Shown here: piece after piece, positions 1-7,474 of the stretch | Position numbering within the stretch: the stretch's first letter is position 1 | Layout: the number at the start of each line of letters is the position of its first letter | Origin: Marixanthomonas sp963974425 | GTDB taxonomy: Bacteria; Bacteroidota; Bacteroidia; Flavobacteriales; Flavobacteriaceae | Assembly (NCBI RefSeq): GCF_963974425.1 | Contig: NZ_CAXBCK010000066.1 | Coordinates: 1-16,467 of the forward strand | DNA: 16,467 bases | Direction of reading: 5' to 3' | Position numbers and translations under genes: made by a program | Notes under the pieces: model-generated | Databases searched by the model: none | What the model saw: the letters and a program-made list of their open reading frames with translations, nothing else | What the model was told of the DNA's origin: nothing

Positions 1-55
1 ACTCGCGACCCCCTGCGTGACAGGCAGGTATTCTAACCAACTGAACTACCAGACC
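1..55 (-). tRNA. tRNA-Asp (GTC), 3' part cut by window edge
   Basis: Read on the minus strand, the sequence begins GGTCTGGTAGTTCAG at position 55. It has a normal D arm, an anticodon stem CCTGC/GCAGG around a loop with anticodon GTC (positions 19-21), and the start of the T arm. This matches bacterial tRNA-Asp. The T loop, the 3' acceptor strand and CCA lie beyond the left edge. A strong promoter sits just upstream at 75-105, so the tRNA is probably transcribed independently of the protein genes before it. Confidence 0.93.
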
Positions 56-74
56 GTTGCTATCTTAGCGGTGG

Positions 75-105
75 CAAATATACCACGCATTTTCATTCTG
101 ACAAA
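75..105 (-). promoter_or_regulatory. Bacteroidota-type promoter of tRNA-Asp
   Basis: On the minus strand there is TTTG (105-102), then 19 nt, then TATATTTG (82-75). This fits the Bacteroidota primary sigma consensus (TTTG, spacer of about 19-21 nt, TAnnTTTG). The inferred transcription start is about 68-70, some 14 nt before the mature tRNA 5' end. Confidence 0.75.
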
Positions 106-131
106 CATTTTTTGAAAAAAATTTACTTCTA

Positions 132-1061
132 TTACCCAAACTTTTGACGCTCTACTAAATAGGTAGTCAAAATTTTATTGAAACTCTCATTAATATCGGC
201 CGCTACATACTTAATTCTGTATTGACCGCACTTCAATTTTAATTCTGAAAAATAGCTTACCACAGCAGTTTCATACGATTGTTTAATATTTTCGGCATAT
301 AAATTAATATGCTCACCTGTTTCAACATCGACAAAGCGCTTTGGGCGATTACTGAAATTAAAATCCTGCTCTTTCTCTTTATCGAAGGTGTGAAACAAAA
401 TTACTTCGTGCTTATTGTACTTTAAATGCTGTAGCGCTTCAAACAAAGCATCTTCATCAGCATCGCTTTGAAACATATCAGTAAACAGAAACACTAGTGA
501 GCGTCGTTTTAACTTTTCAGCTATTAAATGAAGATGTGAATAGGTTTTGGTGGTTTTCTTTTCTGCAGGCTTCTGGATTGCTTCATTTAACTTTCCTAAT
601 AGCATTTGGTGATGCCGTTCGCTACCTTTTTCATTGGCATAAAACTCGTATTCATTGCTATAAATACTCATTCCTACCGCATCGCGTTGCCTTTTTAGTA
701 GATTCATAATCGCTGCGGAAGCCAAGGCTGAAAACCCTATTTTATTTAAAGAATTGATTCCAAACTGCTTCACCTTTGGGTAATGCATAGAACTACTGTT
801 GTCAATAATTATATGACATCGCAAATTGGTTTCTTCTTCGTACCGTTTTGTATACAGTTTATCTGTTTTGGCAAATAACTTCCAATCTATATGTTTGGTG
901 CTTTCCCCCTGATTATAAATTTTATGCTCAGCAAATTCTGCTGAAAATCCGTGGAATGGACTTTTATGTAAACCGGAAATAAAACCCTCTACCACTTGGT
1001 TTGCAAGCAGCTCTAAGTTTTTAAATCCGGTTATTTCATTTATTTCTTTTTGAAGATCCAC
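132..1061 (-). CDS. DUF58 domain protein (VWA-like)
   Basis: The 309-residue product belongs to the DUF58 family, whose C-terminal half resembles a von Willebrand A domain. The typical DUF58 stretch is at residues 34-75 (with HIDWKLFAKTDKLY), followed by a MIDAS-like DNSSS motif at 87-91 that could bind a divalent metal. No signal peptide or membrane segment is visible, so it is probably cytoplasmic or peripheral. The start is a GTG 12 nt after the ClpP stop; the frame upstream is closed and no ATG fits, so GTG is the best choice. The gene is probably cotranscribed with the ClpP paralogue. DUF58 proteins often pair with a MoxR AAA+ ATPase and Bat proteins, but none is in this window. The molecular function is unknown. 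Confidence 0.85.
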   Translation of the reverse strand: MDLQKEINEITGFKNLELLANQVVEGFISGLHKSPFHGFSAEFAEHKIYNQGESTKHIDWKLFAKTDKLYTKRYEEETNLRCHIIIDNSSSMHYPKVKQFGINSLNKIGFSALASAAIMNLLKRQRDAVGMSIYSNEYEFYANEKGSERHHQMLLGKLNEAIQKPAEKKTTKTYSHLHLIAEKLKRRSLVFLFTDMFQSDADEDALFEALQHLKYNKHEVILFHTFDKEKEQDFNFSNRPKRFVDVETGEHINLYAENIKQSYETAVVSYFSELKLKCGQYRIKYVAADINESFNKILTTYLVERQKFG

Positions 1062-1073
1062 GCGAGGTGACTT

Positions 1074-1625
1074 TTATTTTAATACTCCATCCACAATACC
1101 ATAGGAAACACTTTCTTCAGCATCCATCCAATGATCACGGTTGAAATCTTTCATTACTTTTTCAACCTTTTGACCACAATTATCGGCTAAAATTTGAGCA
1201 CTTAATTCTTTCGTCTTTAAAATTTCTTGAGCCGTAATTTCAATATCACTTGCTGGCCCTCTTGTTCCTCCGCTAGGCTGATGTATCATCACTCGTGCAT
1301 TAGGCTGAATATATCGTTTCCCTTTTTCTCCAGCTGATAATAGGATACTTCCCATAGAAGCAGCCAAACCAGTACAGATTGTTGAAACAGGGCTTTTAAT
1401 CTGCTTAATCGTATCGTACATTGAAAAACCCGAAGTTACATACCCCCCTGGGCTGTTGATGTAAAATTTAATTTCTTCGTTACTTATTGAATCTAAATAC
1501 AACAATCTATCTACTACATGGCGGGCACTTTTATCATCTACCTGCCCCCAAAGAAATACTTTTCGTTCGCTTAAAAGCTGGTTATCTATCTTATCTTGTA
1601 CTTTATATACTTTTTCTTTTTCCAT
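1074..1625 (-). CDS. clpP: ClpP-family serine protease, probable second paralogue
   Basis: This 183-residue protein is a ClpP peptidase, the proteolytic barrel that degrades proteins unfolded by Clp ATPases. By comparison with E. coli ClpP, the catalytic triad is complete: Ser90 in GLAASMG, His115 in RVMIHQP and Asp164 in NRDHW. The INSPGG oxyanion segment is at 56-61. Two features differ from a housekeeping ClpP. The N-terminus lacks the RGER/YDIYSRLL-like axial-loop segment, and the position matching E. coli Phe82 in the ATPase-docking pocket is Gln75. No tig or clpX is nearby; the neighbours are trxA and DUF58. It is therefore likely an extra ClpP, active alone or in mixed rings. The trxA terminator lies upstream; a weak -7 box TAAGTTTA (1671-1664) may drive it. 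Confidence 0.88.
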   Translation of the reverse strand: MEKEKVYKVQDKIDNQLLSERKVFLWGQVDDKSARHVVDRLLYLDSISNEEIKFYINSPGGYVTSGFSMYDTIKQIKSPVSTICTGLAASMGSILLSAGEKGKRYIQPNARVMIHQPSGGTRGPASDIEITAQEILKTKELSAQILADNCGQKVEKVMKDFNRDHWMDAEESVSYGIVDGVLK

Positions 1626-1678
1626 ATTGTTTGTTTTAAAAACTTGTGTTTATGTACTTCTTGTAAACTTACTAAAAA

Positions 1679-1711
1679 TAAAAAAAGGCCCGGCAAATCG
1701 CCAAGCCTTTT
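1679..1711 (-). terminator. Rho-independent terminator of trxA
   Basis: On the minus strand AAAAGGC (1711-1705) pairs with GCCTTTT (1689-1683). A nested GGC/GCC extends the stem inward, and a T-rich run follows. It lies 31 nt after the trxA stop and separates trxA from the ClpP gene. Confidence 0.8.
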
Positions 1712-1741
1712 CAACTTAATTTTTCTTTTTCAATTTTCTTC

Positions 1742-2059
1742 TTATAAAAGCTGATCAATCGCTTCTTCATATACGTTTTTAGGCGCAACACCTACTTGTC
1801 TTCCAACTAGTTCTCCTTTATTGAAAACCAATACTGTTGGAATGTTACGAACGCCGTATTTAGCTGCAAATTCTTGATTTGCATCAACGTCCACTTTACC
1901 TACAACAGCTTTGCCTTCGTAGTCTTTGCTTATCTCATCGATGATTGGTCCTACCATTCTACATGGTCCACACCAAGCTGCCCAAAAATCTACTACTACC
2001 GGTTTATCACTTTTTAAAACGGTTTCGTCAAATGTTGCATCAGTTATTTCTAAAGCCAT
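1742..2059 (-). CDS. trxA: Thioredoxin
   Basis: The 105-residue product is a classical single-domain thioredoxin, a cytoplasmic protein-disulfide reductase recycled by thioredoxin reductase. The active site WCGPC is at residues 29-33 (Cys30, Cys33). The buried Asp is in VVVDFWAAWC, and the conserved cis-Pro is Pro74 in RNIPT. The length is normal for the family and there is no signal peptide. The gene is monocistronic as far as can be seen: it has its own -7 box just upstream and a clear terminator just downstream. Confidence 0.97.
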   Translation of the reverse strand: MALEITDATFDETVLKSDKPVVVDFWAAWCGPCRMVGPIIDEISKDYEGKAVVGKVDVDANQEFAAKYGVRNIPTVLVFNKGELVGRQVGVAPKNVYEEAIDQLL

Positions 2060-2081
2060 AATTTTATTTTTAATTGTTATG

Positions 2082-2089
2082 CAAAAGTA
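2082..2089 (-). promoter_or_regulatory. trxA promoter -7 box
   Basis: TACTTTTG on the minus strand fits TAnnTTTG exactly. No convincing TTG is found at the -33 position. The inferred leader is short, about 15 nt before the ATG at 2059. A perfect 15-nt palindrome lies upstream at 2123-2137. Confidence 0.55.
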
Positions 2090-2122
2090 GTCATTTTTTA
2101 GGCTAAACCTTACAGCCCTAAC

Positions 2123-2137
2123 ATTACTTTAAGTAAT
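2123..2137. promoter_or_regulatory. Palindrome upstream of trxA
   Basis: ATTACTT-T-AAGTAAT is a perfect inverted repeat with a single-base centre. It sits between the dnaE stop and the trxA -7 box, roughly 35-50 nt upstream of that box, where an activator or repressor could bind. It is AT-rich and could be chance. No T-tract follows on the minus strand, so it does not look like a dnaE terminator. Confidence 0.3.
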
Positions 2138-2170
2138 AGGTTTATTGTTTTTGTTGATAGTATTTCTCTA

Positions 2171-5100
2171 TTAATTGAGCCTGAAATTTACCTGTTCTTG
2201 CTGTAATTCGTCTAAAAGCTCTTTATTAATTTCGATTTTTTGGGTTCGGCTTGGCATGTTCAATTTTACCTTGTCTGCCATTTCATACACCAAAAAATGT
2301 AGCTGTTTTTCTCCTTTATGAATAGTAAACAAATCTTTTAAGCGATCTATCCTATCATTTTCAATGTCTTCCAAAGGCATGCGTATCGTTAGTTTTTTGG
2401 AATGTTTCTCCATTACATCATGCAATTGTAACATACTAGAATATTGAACTCTAGGGTCACTTTTTTTACCTGTATCACGGTTTGTCCATCCTTCTTTTAT
2501 AAAAACTCGTGCGTAGATAAAAGAATTGGGCACTAAAAAATGACGTAATTTTAAATAGTCTTCCCCAAAAATTTTAAATTCATAACTATCCTCATAATCC
2601 TCCACCGTAAAAATGGCCCAACCTCTTCCAGCTTTCGATTCCCGATGTTGCACATCGCTTACCACCCCGCCAAAACTAAGCTCTCGGTTTACAAACTTTT
2701 CAAGTTCATTAAAATCTGAAACTTTACAGTTGGTAAAATATTTCATTTCTAATTTAAAATCGTCTAGCGGATGCCCAGAAATATAAACACCCACAACGTC
2801 TTTCTCTAATTTTAATTTTTTCATCGTTCCCCACTCTTCACAAGGCGGAACTTCCGGCTCTGGAATTTGTACATCACTGGCTTCTCCAAATAAACTTACT
2901 TGGGATGAGTTTTGTGTTTCTTGATATTTTGAAGCATATTTCAATACCTTTTCAACAAACATCACGCCGTCACCTTCGTCATGAAGGTATTGCGCTCGAT
3001 GGGTATCGAAACTATCAAAACCGCCTGCCAATGCTAAACTTTCAAAAGCTTTTTTATTAGCCGCTCGTAAATCAATTCGCTTAGCTAAATCAAAAATAGA
3101 TTTGTAATTTCCGTCTTTTCTGTTTTCAACAATAGTGGCTACAGCATTACCGCCAACGCCTTTAACGGCACCCATCCCAAAACGGATATTTCCTTGATCA
3201 TTTACTGTAAATTTATAGAAGGATTCGTTTACGTCGGGCCCTAAAACTGTCATGCCCATCCGTTTACATTCTTCCATAAAAAAGGTCACCTGCTTTATAT
3301 CGTTCATGTTATTGGAAAGCACCGCTGCCATATATTCAGCAGGGTAATGAGCTTTTAAATAGGCTGTTTGGTAAGCTATCCACGCATAGCATGTAGAATG
3401 TGATTTGTTAAACGCATAACTCGCAAAAGCCTCCCAGTCTTTCCAAATTTTTTCTAATTTTTCAGCGTCGTGCCCTTTTTTAGAAGCATTTTCAATAAAA
3501 CGAGGTTTCATTTTATCGAGTACGGCTTTTTGCTTTTTACCCATCGCTTTCCGCAGGACATCAGCATCACCTTTACTGAAATCGGCCAGTTTTTGCGACA
3601 ACAACATCACTTGCTCTTGATAGACCGTAATTCCGTAGGTTTCTTGTAAATATTCTTCCATCGCTGGAAGGTCGTATTCAATCTCTTCTTCTCCGTTTTT
3701 TCTACGAATGAAACTTGGAATATATTCTAACGGACCTGGACGGTACAAAGCATTCATCGCAATAAGATCGGCAAAAACAGTAGGTTTCAGCTCTTTCATA
3801 TACTTCTGCATTCCTGCAGATTCATACTGAAATATCCCTACAGTTTCTCCACGCTGGAAAAGCGCGTAGGTTTCTTCATCATCCAACGGAAAACTATCTG
3901 GATCGAGATCTATATTGTGCTTATGTTTTACAATTTTAACCGTGTCCTTAATTAAAGTCAAGGTTTTCAATCCCAAGAAATCCATTTTCAGCAAACCGGC
4001 ACTTTCTACCACCGAGTTGTCAAACTGGGTTACATATAAGTCGGAATCTTTTGCCAAGGCAACAGGCACGAAGTTGGTAATATCGTCTGGGGTAATGATT
4101 ACTCCACACGCGTGAATTCCAGTATTTCGAACTGACCCTTCTAATATTTTAGCTTGGTTGATGGTTTCGGCCTCTAAATCACTTCCTTCGGAAAGGTTCA
4201 ATAATTCATTAACCTTGGGCAGTTCATCACTTCTGAATTTACTTCGCAATTCCTGCTCACTCATACCAAAAATCTTATTCAGCTTGGTCATATTCGGAAT
4301 CAACTTCGAAATCCTATCCGCATCGTTCAATGGTAAGTCCAACACTCGAGCCGTATCACGAATCGATGATTTTGCTGCCATCGTTCCATAAGTAATAATT
4401 TGCGCTACCTGATTAGAACCATATTTTTCAATTACATAATCCATCACCCGGCTTCGGCCTTCATCATCAAAATCAATATCGATATCGGGCATACTCACAC
4501 GATCCGGATTTAAGAAACGCTCAAAAAGCAAGTCGTACTTAATTGGATCGATATTCGTAATTGCTAAGCAATACGCGACGGCACTACCGGCAGCAGAGCC
4601 ACGTCCTGGCCCTACCGAAACATCCATATTTCTAGCTTCGCGGATAAAATCTTCGGTAATTAAAAAATAACCCGGATACCCTGTATTTTCAATTACGCTC
4701 AGTTCAAAATTGAGACGTTCTTCAATTTCGGGCGTAATGTCCTCATAGCGTTTTTTAGCACCTTTAAAAGTTAGGTGTTTCAAATATGCGTTTTCACCTC
4801 GGTTCCCCCCATCTTCAGCATCTTTCGGATCTTGAAATTCATCAGGAATACTAAATTTTGGAAGCAAAACATCTCTTGCCAGTGTGTAAGACTCAATTTT
4901 ATTGACAACTTCCGAAATATTACTAATCGCTTCTGGAAGGTCTTTAAAGAGGTTTTTCATTTCCTCCTGAGACTTAAAGTAATATTGATCGTTTGGTAAT
5001 CCATACCGATACCCACGACCTCTACCAATGGGCGTAGCCTGCTTTTCGCCGTCCTTTACACAGAGTAAAATATCGTGAGCGTTGGCATTTTCCTTGTCAA

Positions 5101-6523
5101 TATAATAGGTGTTGTTGCACGCTACTAATTTCACCTCATGCTTTTTAGCCAGCTCAATTAAAACGGTGTTTACGCGTTTTTCATCTTCTTGATTGTGACG
5201 CATAATTTCTACGTACAAATCGTCACCAAATTGCTCTTTCCACCAGATTAATGCTTCTTCCGCTTGATGCTCACCTACATTTAATATTTTTCCGGGTACT
5301 TCCCCATACAAACTACCGGTAAGCACTATAATATCTTCTTTATACTTCTCAACTACATTTTTATCTATCCGCGGTACATAGTAAAACCCTTCGGTATAAG
5401 CAATCGAAGCCATTTTGGCCAAATTATGATAGCCCTTTTTGTTTTTAGCCAGCAAAATAACTTGGTAGCCATTGTCTTTGTGGTTTTTGTTGAGATGATC
5501 CTCACAAACAAAAAATTCACACCCAACAATTGCTTTTAATTCTTTGTGTTTCTCTTCTTCTGGAAGACCTGCGTTATATGAATTTACCGCTTTCGTAAAA
5601 TGGAATGCGCCCATCATATTCCCACTATCGGTAAGGGCTACGGCCGGCATTTCGTTTTTTATCGCTGCATTTACTAAATCTTGAGTAGATGAAGTGGATT
5701 GTAAAATAGAAAACTGCGAATGGTTATGAAGGTGCGAAAAAGCCGTTTCTTCAAGTGTAGCAATGTTCTCTTTTATTTCTTCGGAAGAAATGGTTTCAGT
5801 CTGGGTGGAAGCTTCGATTTCTTTCCTAATTTTTTCAGAAGCCTTTTTAAGATTGATGTGTTTTAAACCAATTAATTCAATCTCTTTTGGGTTCTCTTCT
5901 GAAAATTTTTCGAAATAATCTGGCTGAACATCCAGTTCCTTTTCGGTGTAGATATTTCTTCTAACCAGCTCTAAAAAACAACGAGTAGTCGCTTCCACAT
6001 CGGCAGTTGCGTTGTGTGCTTCGCCAAAAGCTTCATTAAATAAAAACTCGTGTAACTCGGTTAGTGTTGGTAATTTAAATTTACCGCCTCGTCCACCAGG
6101 AATTTGACACAATTGTGCAGTAGTTTCGGTACAGGTGTCTAAAACTGGGAGCTGCGGCAATGGATTGTGCATTTCCAAACGATGAAACTCGGCTCCCATT
6201 ATATTAAGATCGAAGCCTACATTTTGACCCACCACAAATTTTGTTTTGGATAAAGCTTCGGCGAATTTTTCAGCAACCTCAGCTAAAGGAATACCTTTTT
6301 GTTGTGCCAATTCAGTAGAAATCCCATGAATTTTCTCGGCATCAAACGGAATGGTAAATCCATCTGGCTGTATTAAATAGTCCTGATGCTCAATAACGTT
6401 CCCCATAGCATCGTGCAGTTGCCAAGCTATCTGTATACATCTTGGCCAGTTGTCGGTATCGGTTACTGGAGCATTCCAACGTTTAGGTAATCCGGTTGTT
6501 TCGGTGTCAAAAATCAGGTACAT
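2171..6523 (-). CDS. dnaE: DNA polymerase III alpha subunit with N-terminal DEDDh exonuclease
   Basis: This 1450-residue protein is the replicative polymerase of the chromosome. Residues 1-190 form a DnaQ-like 3'-5' proofreading exonuclease with all five DEDDh residues visible: Asp6, Glu8, Asp105, His170 and Asp175. A linker (about 195-260) leads to the PHP domain (about 262-490). The C-family polymerase core follows. Its catalytic aspartates are in PDIDIDFD (679-686), and the third is Asp848 in KMDFLG. A beta-clamp motif QVSLF is at 1208-1212, and an OB-fold region spans about 1280-1370. The PHP domain keeps HLHNH (264-268), but expected metal ligands are changed (Ser300, Gln354, Tyr473), so it is probably not catalytic. 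Compared with E. coli DnaE (about 1160 residues), the extra length is mostly the exonuclease and linker. The upstream leader is unusually structured (6524-6669). Confidence 0.97.
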   Translation of the reverse strand: MYLIFDTETTGLPKRWNAPVTDTDNWPRCIQIAWQLHDAMGNVIEHQDYLIQPDGFTIPFDAEKIHGISTELAQQKGIPLAEVAEKFAEALSKTKFVVGQNVGFDLNIMGAEFHRLEMHNPLPQLPVLDTCTETTAQLCQIPGGRGGKFKLPTLTELHEFLFNEAFGEAHNATADVEATTRCFLELVRRNIYTEKELDVQPDYFEKFSEENPKEIELIGLKHINLKKASEKIRKEIEASTQTETISSEEIKENIATLEETAFSHLHNHSQFSILQSTSSTQDLVNAAIKNEMPAVALTDSGNMMGAFHFTKAVNSYNAGLPEEEKHKELKAIVGCEFFVCEDHLNKNHKDNGYQVILLAKNKKGYHNLAKMASIAYTEGFYYVPRIDKNVVEKYKEDIIVLTGSLYGEVPGKILNVGEHQAEEALIWWKEQFGDDLYVEIMRHNQEDEKRVNTVLIELAKKHEVKLVACNNTYYIDKENANAHDILLCVKDGEKQATPIGRGRGYRYGLPNDQYYFKSQEEMKNLFKDLPEAISNISEVVNKIESYTLARDVLLPKFSIPDEFQDPKDAEDGGNRGENAYLKHLTFKGAKKRYEDITPEIEERLNFELSVIENTGYPGYFLITEDFIREARNMDVSVGPGRGSAAGSAVAYCLAITNIDPIKYDLLFERFLNPDRVSMPDIDIDFDDEGRSRVMDYVIEKYGSNQVAQIITYGTMAAKSSIRDTARVLDLPLNDADRISKLIPNMTKLNKIFGMSEQELRSKFRSDELPKVNELLNLSEGSDLEAETINQAKILEGSVRNTGIHACGVIITPDDITNFVPVALAKDSDLYVTQFDNSVVESAGLLKMDFLGLKTLTLIKDTVKIVKHKHNIDLDPDSFPLDDEETYALFQRGETVGIFQYESAGMQKYMKELKPTVFADLIAMNALYRPGPLEYIPSFIRRKNGEEEIEYDLPAMEEYLQETYGITVYQEQVMLLSQKLADFSKGDADVLRKAMGKKQKAVLDKMKPRFIENASKKGHDAEKLEKIWKDWEAFASYAFNKSHSTCYAWIAYQTAYLKAHYPAEYMAAVLSNNMNDIKQVTFFMEECKRMGMTVLGPDVNESFYKFTVNDQGNIRFGMGAVKGVGGNAVATIVENRKDGNYKSIFDLAKRIDLRAANKKAFESLALAGGFDSFDTHRAQYLHDEGDGVMFVEKVLKYASKYQETQNSSQVSLFGEASDVQIPEPEVPPCEEWGTMKKLKLEKDVVGVYISGHPLDDFKLEMKYFTNCKVSDFNELEKFVNRELSFGGVVSDVQHRESKAGRGWAIFTVEDYEDSYEFKIFGEDYLKLRHFLVPNSFIYARVFIKEGWTNRDTGKKSDPRVQYSSMLQLHDVMEKHSKKLTIRMPLEDIENDRIDRLKDLFTIHKGEKQLHFLVYEMADKVKLNMPSRTQKIEINKELLDELQQEQVNFRLN

Positions 6524-6597
6524 GGGTCTCGGTCTAGTTTCAGAAATAAGAAGTTTTCAGAATACGTTCTGAAAAAGTAAAAATAAAAAAAGACCGA
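6524..6597 (-). promoter_or_regulatory. Structured dnaE leader with nested inverted repeats
   Basis: Two nested structures precede the dnaE ATG. The inner one is a perfect 9-bp stem, TTTTCAGAA/TTCTGAAAA, at 6554-6562 and 6567-6575, with a 4-nt loop. The outer one pairs TCGGTCT (6597-6591 on the minus strand) with AGACCGA (6535-6529), only 5 nt from the start codon. The outer arm overlaps a 14-nt direct repeat shared with the upstream terminator. No T-tract follows the inner stem, so it is not a plain terminator. I found no TAnnTTTG box here. A regulatory role is inference. Confidence 0.4.
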
Positions 6598-6653
6598 CAG
6601 TTAAGGAAAGAAAAATGCTACTAGTTGTTAACTTTTTATATAAAAAAAGACCG
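6583..6653. repeat. 14-nt direct repeat ATAAAAAAAGACCG
   Basis: The plus-strand sequence ATAAAAAAAGACCG occurs at 6583-6596 and at 6640-6653, 57 nt apart. On the transcribed minus strand each copy is a terminator-like 3' arm with its T-tract. Only the 6640 copy has an adjacent matching 5' arm. The repeat may be a decayed tandem terminator or part of an alternative fold. Confidence 0.6.
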
Positions 6654-6669
6654 GAAAAATAACCGGTCT
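6641..6669 (-). terminator. Terminator of the DUF2383 gene
   Basis: On the minus strand AGACCGG (6669-6663) pairs perfectly with CCGGTCT (6654-6648) across an 8-nt loop, and seven T follow. It lies 26 nt after the gene's stop. The 3' arm plus T-run (CGGTCTTTTTTT) occurs again 57 nt downstream at 6596-6585, without its own 5' arm. Confidence 0.85.
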
Positions 6670-6694
6670 CTCTTCTTTCTCATAGCATTTTATC

Positions 6695-7144
6695 TTAGGA
6701 TAATACTGCTTCGAAATTTTTTGCGTTCTGCAACGTAGTCTGCACATTATTGCGCTGTTCCGTTAATATTTTCTGAGTCGTTGGAGGCAAAGTCGTATCG
6801 TTAATTACCTCATTGTATTCTTCAACAGCAGCTTCTTCCCCAGTTTTCACTTCATTTAAAATGGCTTGCTCATCGTTTGATGTAAATGTACTTTTAATAT
6901 CCATCCACGTTCTGTGCATTGAACCTTTAGTGCTTCCGCCTTTATCAGGGGTTTCGCCAAAACTCTCTATTTCACTTTTAAGCTGGTGTCCAAAATCGTA
7001 TCGATTTTGAGCTTGTTCATTAAAAAACTGTTTCAACTTATTGTTATCAACTATTTCAGCGGCTTTTTTATATCCCTTTTCGGCGTCATAATTCTTTTCT
7101 AATAAGTCGTTTACTCTTTTTGATATATCTTCTGTGTACTTCAT
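6695..7144 (-). CDS. DUF2383 / PA2169-type four-helix-bundle protein
   Basis: The 149-residue product fits the DUF2383 (PA2169) family, a ferritin-like four-helix bundle of unknown function. It is almost entirely helix-forming and charged. Helical stretches lie at about 2-30, 34-62, 88-113 and 121-147, with a Gly/Ser-rich break near 63-75 (ETPDKGGSTKGS). There is no signal peptide and no cysteine. Glu, His and Asp residues are frequent, but I cannot assign a metal site. It has its own terminator. No TAnnTTTG box is found close to its start; the nearest (7440-7433, TAATTTTG) lies about 290 nt away inside the rpsP leader. Related proteins are often linked to stress, but nothing in this sequence shows that. 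Confidence 0.8.
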   Translation of the reverse strand: MKYTEDISKRVNDLLEKNYDAEKGYKKAAEIVDNNKLKQFFNEQAQNRYDFGHQLKSEIESFGETPDKGGSTKGSMHRTWMDIKSTFTSNDEQAILNEVKTGEEAAVEEYNEVINDTTLPPTTQKILTEQRNNVQTTLQNAKNFEAVLS

Positions 7145-7394
7145 AATCAGTTTATTTTACATTCAGTCCGTGATTGACTGCTTTCTTCATCAATCTTCAA
7201 CTGGCACTAATATAATGTACAAGAACCATCTCGACGAACAATTAACCTAAGCTTATAATAATTTAACAGAGTTTAACCCTTACAAACAGGGAGGTTACGT
7301 TGTTTTAAATGAAATAAAGAGTAGTTTTATAATTCTGAAGAAAAAAGTTGATTCTCTATAAAATTTCAGAAAAGAAAGAAAAAGCCATATTCAG
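7145..7394. other. Divergent intergenic spacer, nothing decisive
   Basis: The spacer lies between the DUF2383 start and the rpsP promoter. The only structure near the DUF2383 start is a 5-bp stem CAGTC/GACTG at 7164-7168 and 7176-7180. No open frame of useful length, RNA gene or clear minus-strand promoter was found. Confidence 0.5.
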
Positions 7395-7426
7395 TTGACT
7401 TTCAAACAAAAAATGCTGTATCTTTG
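7395..7426 (+). promoter_or_regulatory. Promoter of rpsP-rimM
   Basis: TTG (7395-7397), a 21-nt spacer and TATCTTTG (7419-7426) fit the Bacteroidota promoter consensus. The inferred transcription start is about 7432. Because the -7 box overlaps a possible TTG codon at 7424, that codon cannot be the translation start of rpsP. Confidence 0.8.
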
Positions 7427-7445
7427 CAAACTCAAAATTATAACC

Positions 7446-7460
7446 GGGGTCGGGAACCCC
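7446..7460 (+). promoter_or_regulatory. Hairpin in the rpsP leader
   Basis: GGGGT (7446-7450) pairs with ACCCC (7456-7460) around the loop CGGGA, in an otherwise AT-rich leader of about 42 nt that ends at the ATG at 7475. A compact GC-rich hairpin at this place could be a ribosomal-protein autoregulatory leader for S16. It has no T-tract, so it is not a terminator. Confidence 0.45.
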
Positions 7461-7474
7461 AAAAATTAATTAGT

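Noticed and set aside
111..127. T-run and A-run (TTTTTTGAAAAAAA) as a terminator after the DUF58 gene
   Set aside because: The stem would be only A-T pairs with almost no loop, so it is too weak to call.
7433..7440. Minus-strand TAATTTTG as a promoter for the DUF2383 gene
   Set aside because: It lies inside the rpsP leader, about 290 nt from the DUF2383 start, with no supporting -33 element. It is probably a chance match in AT-rich DNA.
7424..7474. In-frame upstream extension of rpsP from a TTG codon at 7424
   Set aside because: The TTG is part of the TATCTTTG promoter box, and the extra 17 residues are not part of any known bS16. The ATG at 7475 gives the conserved N-terminus.
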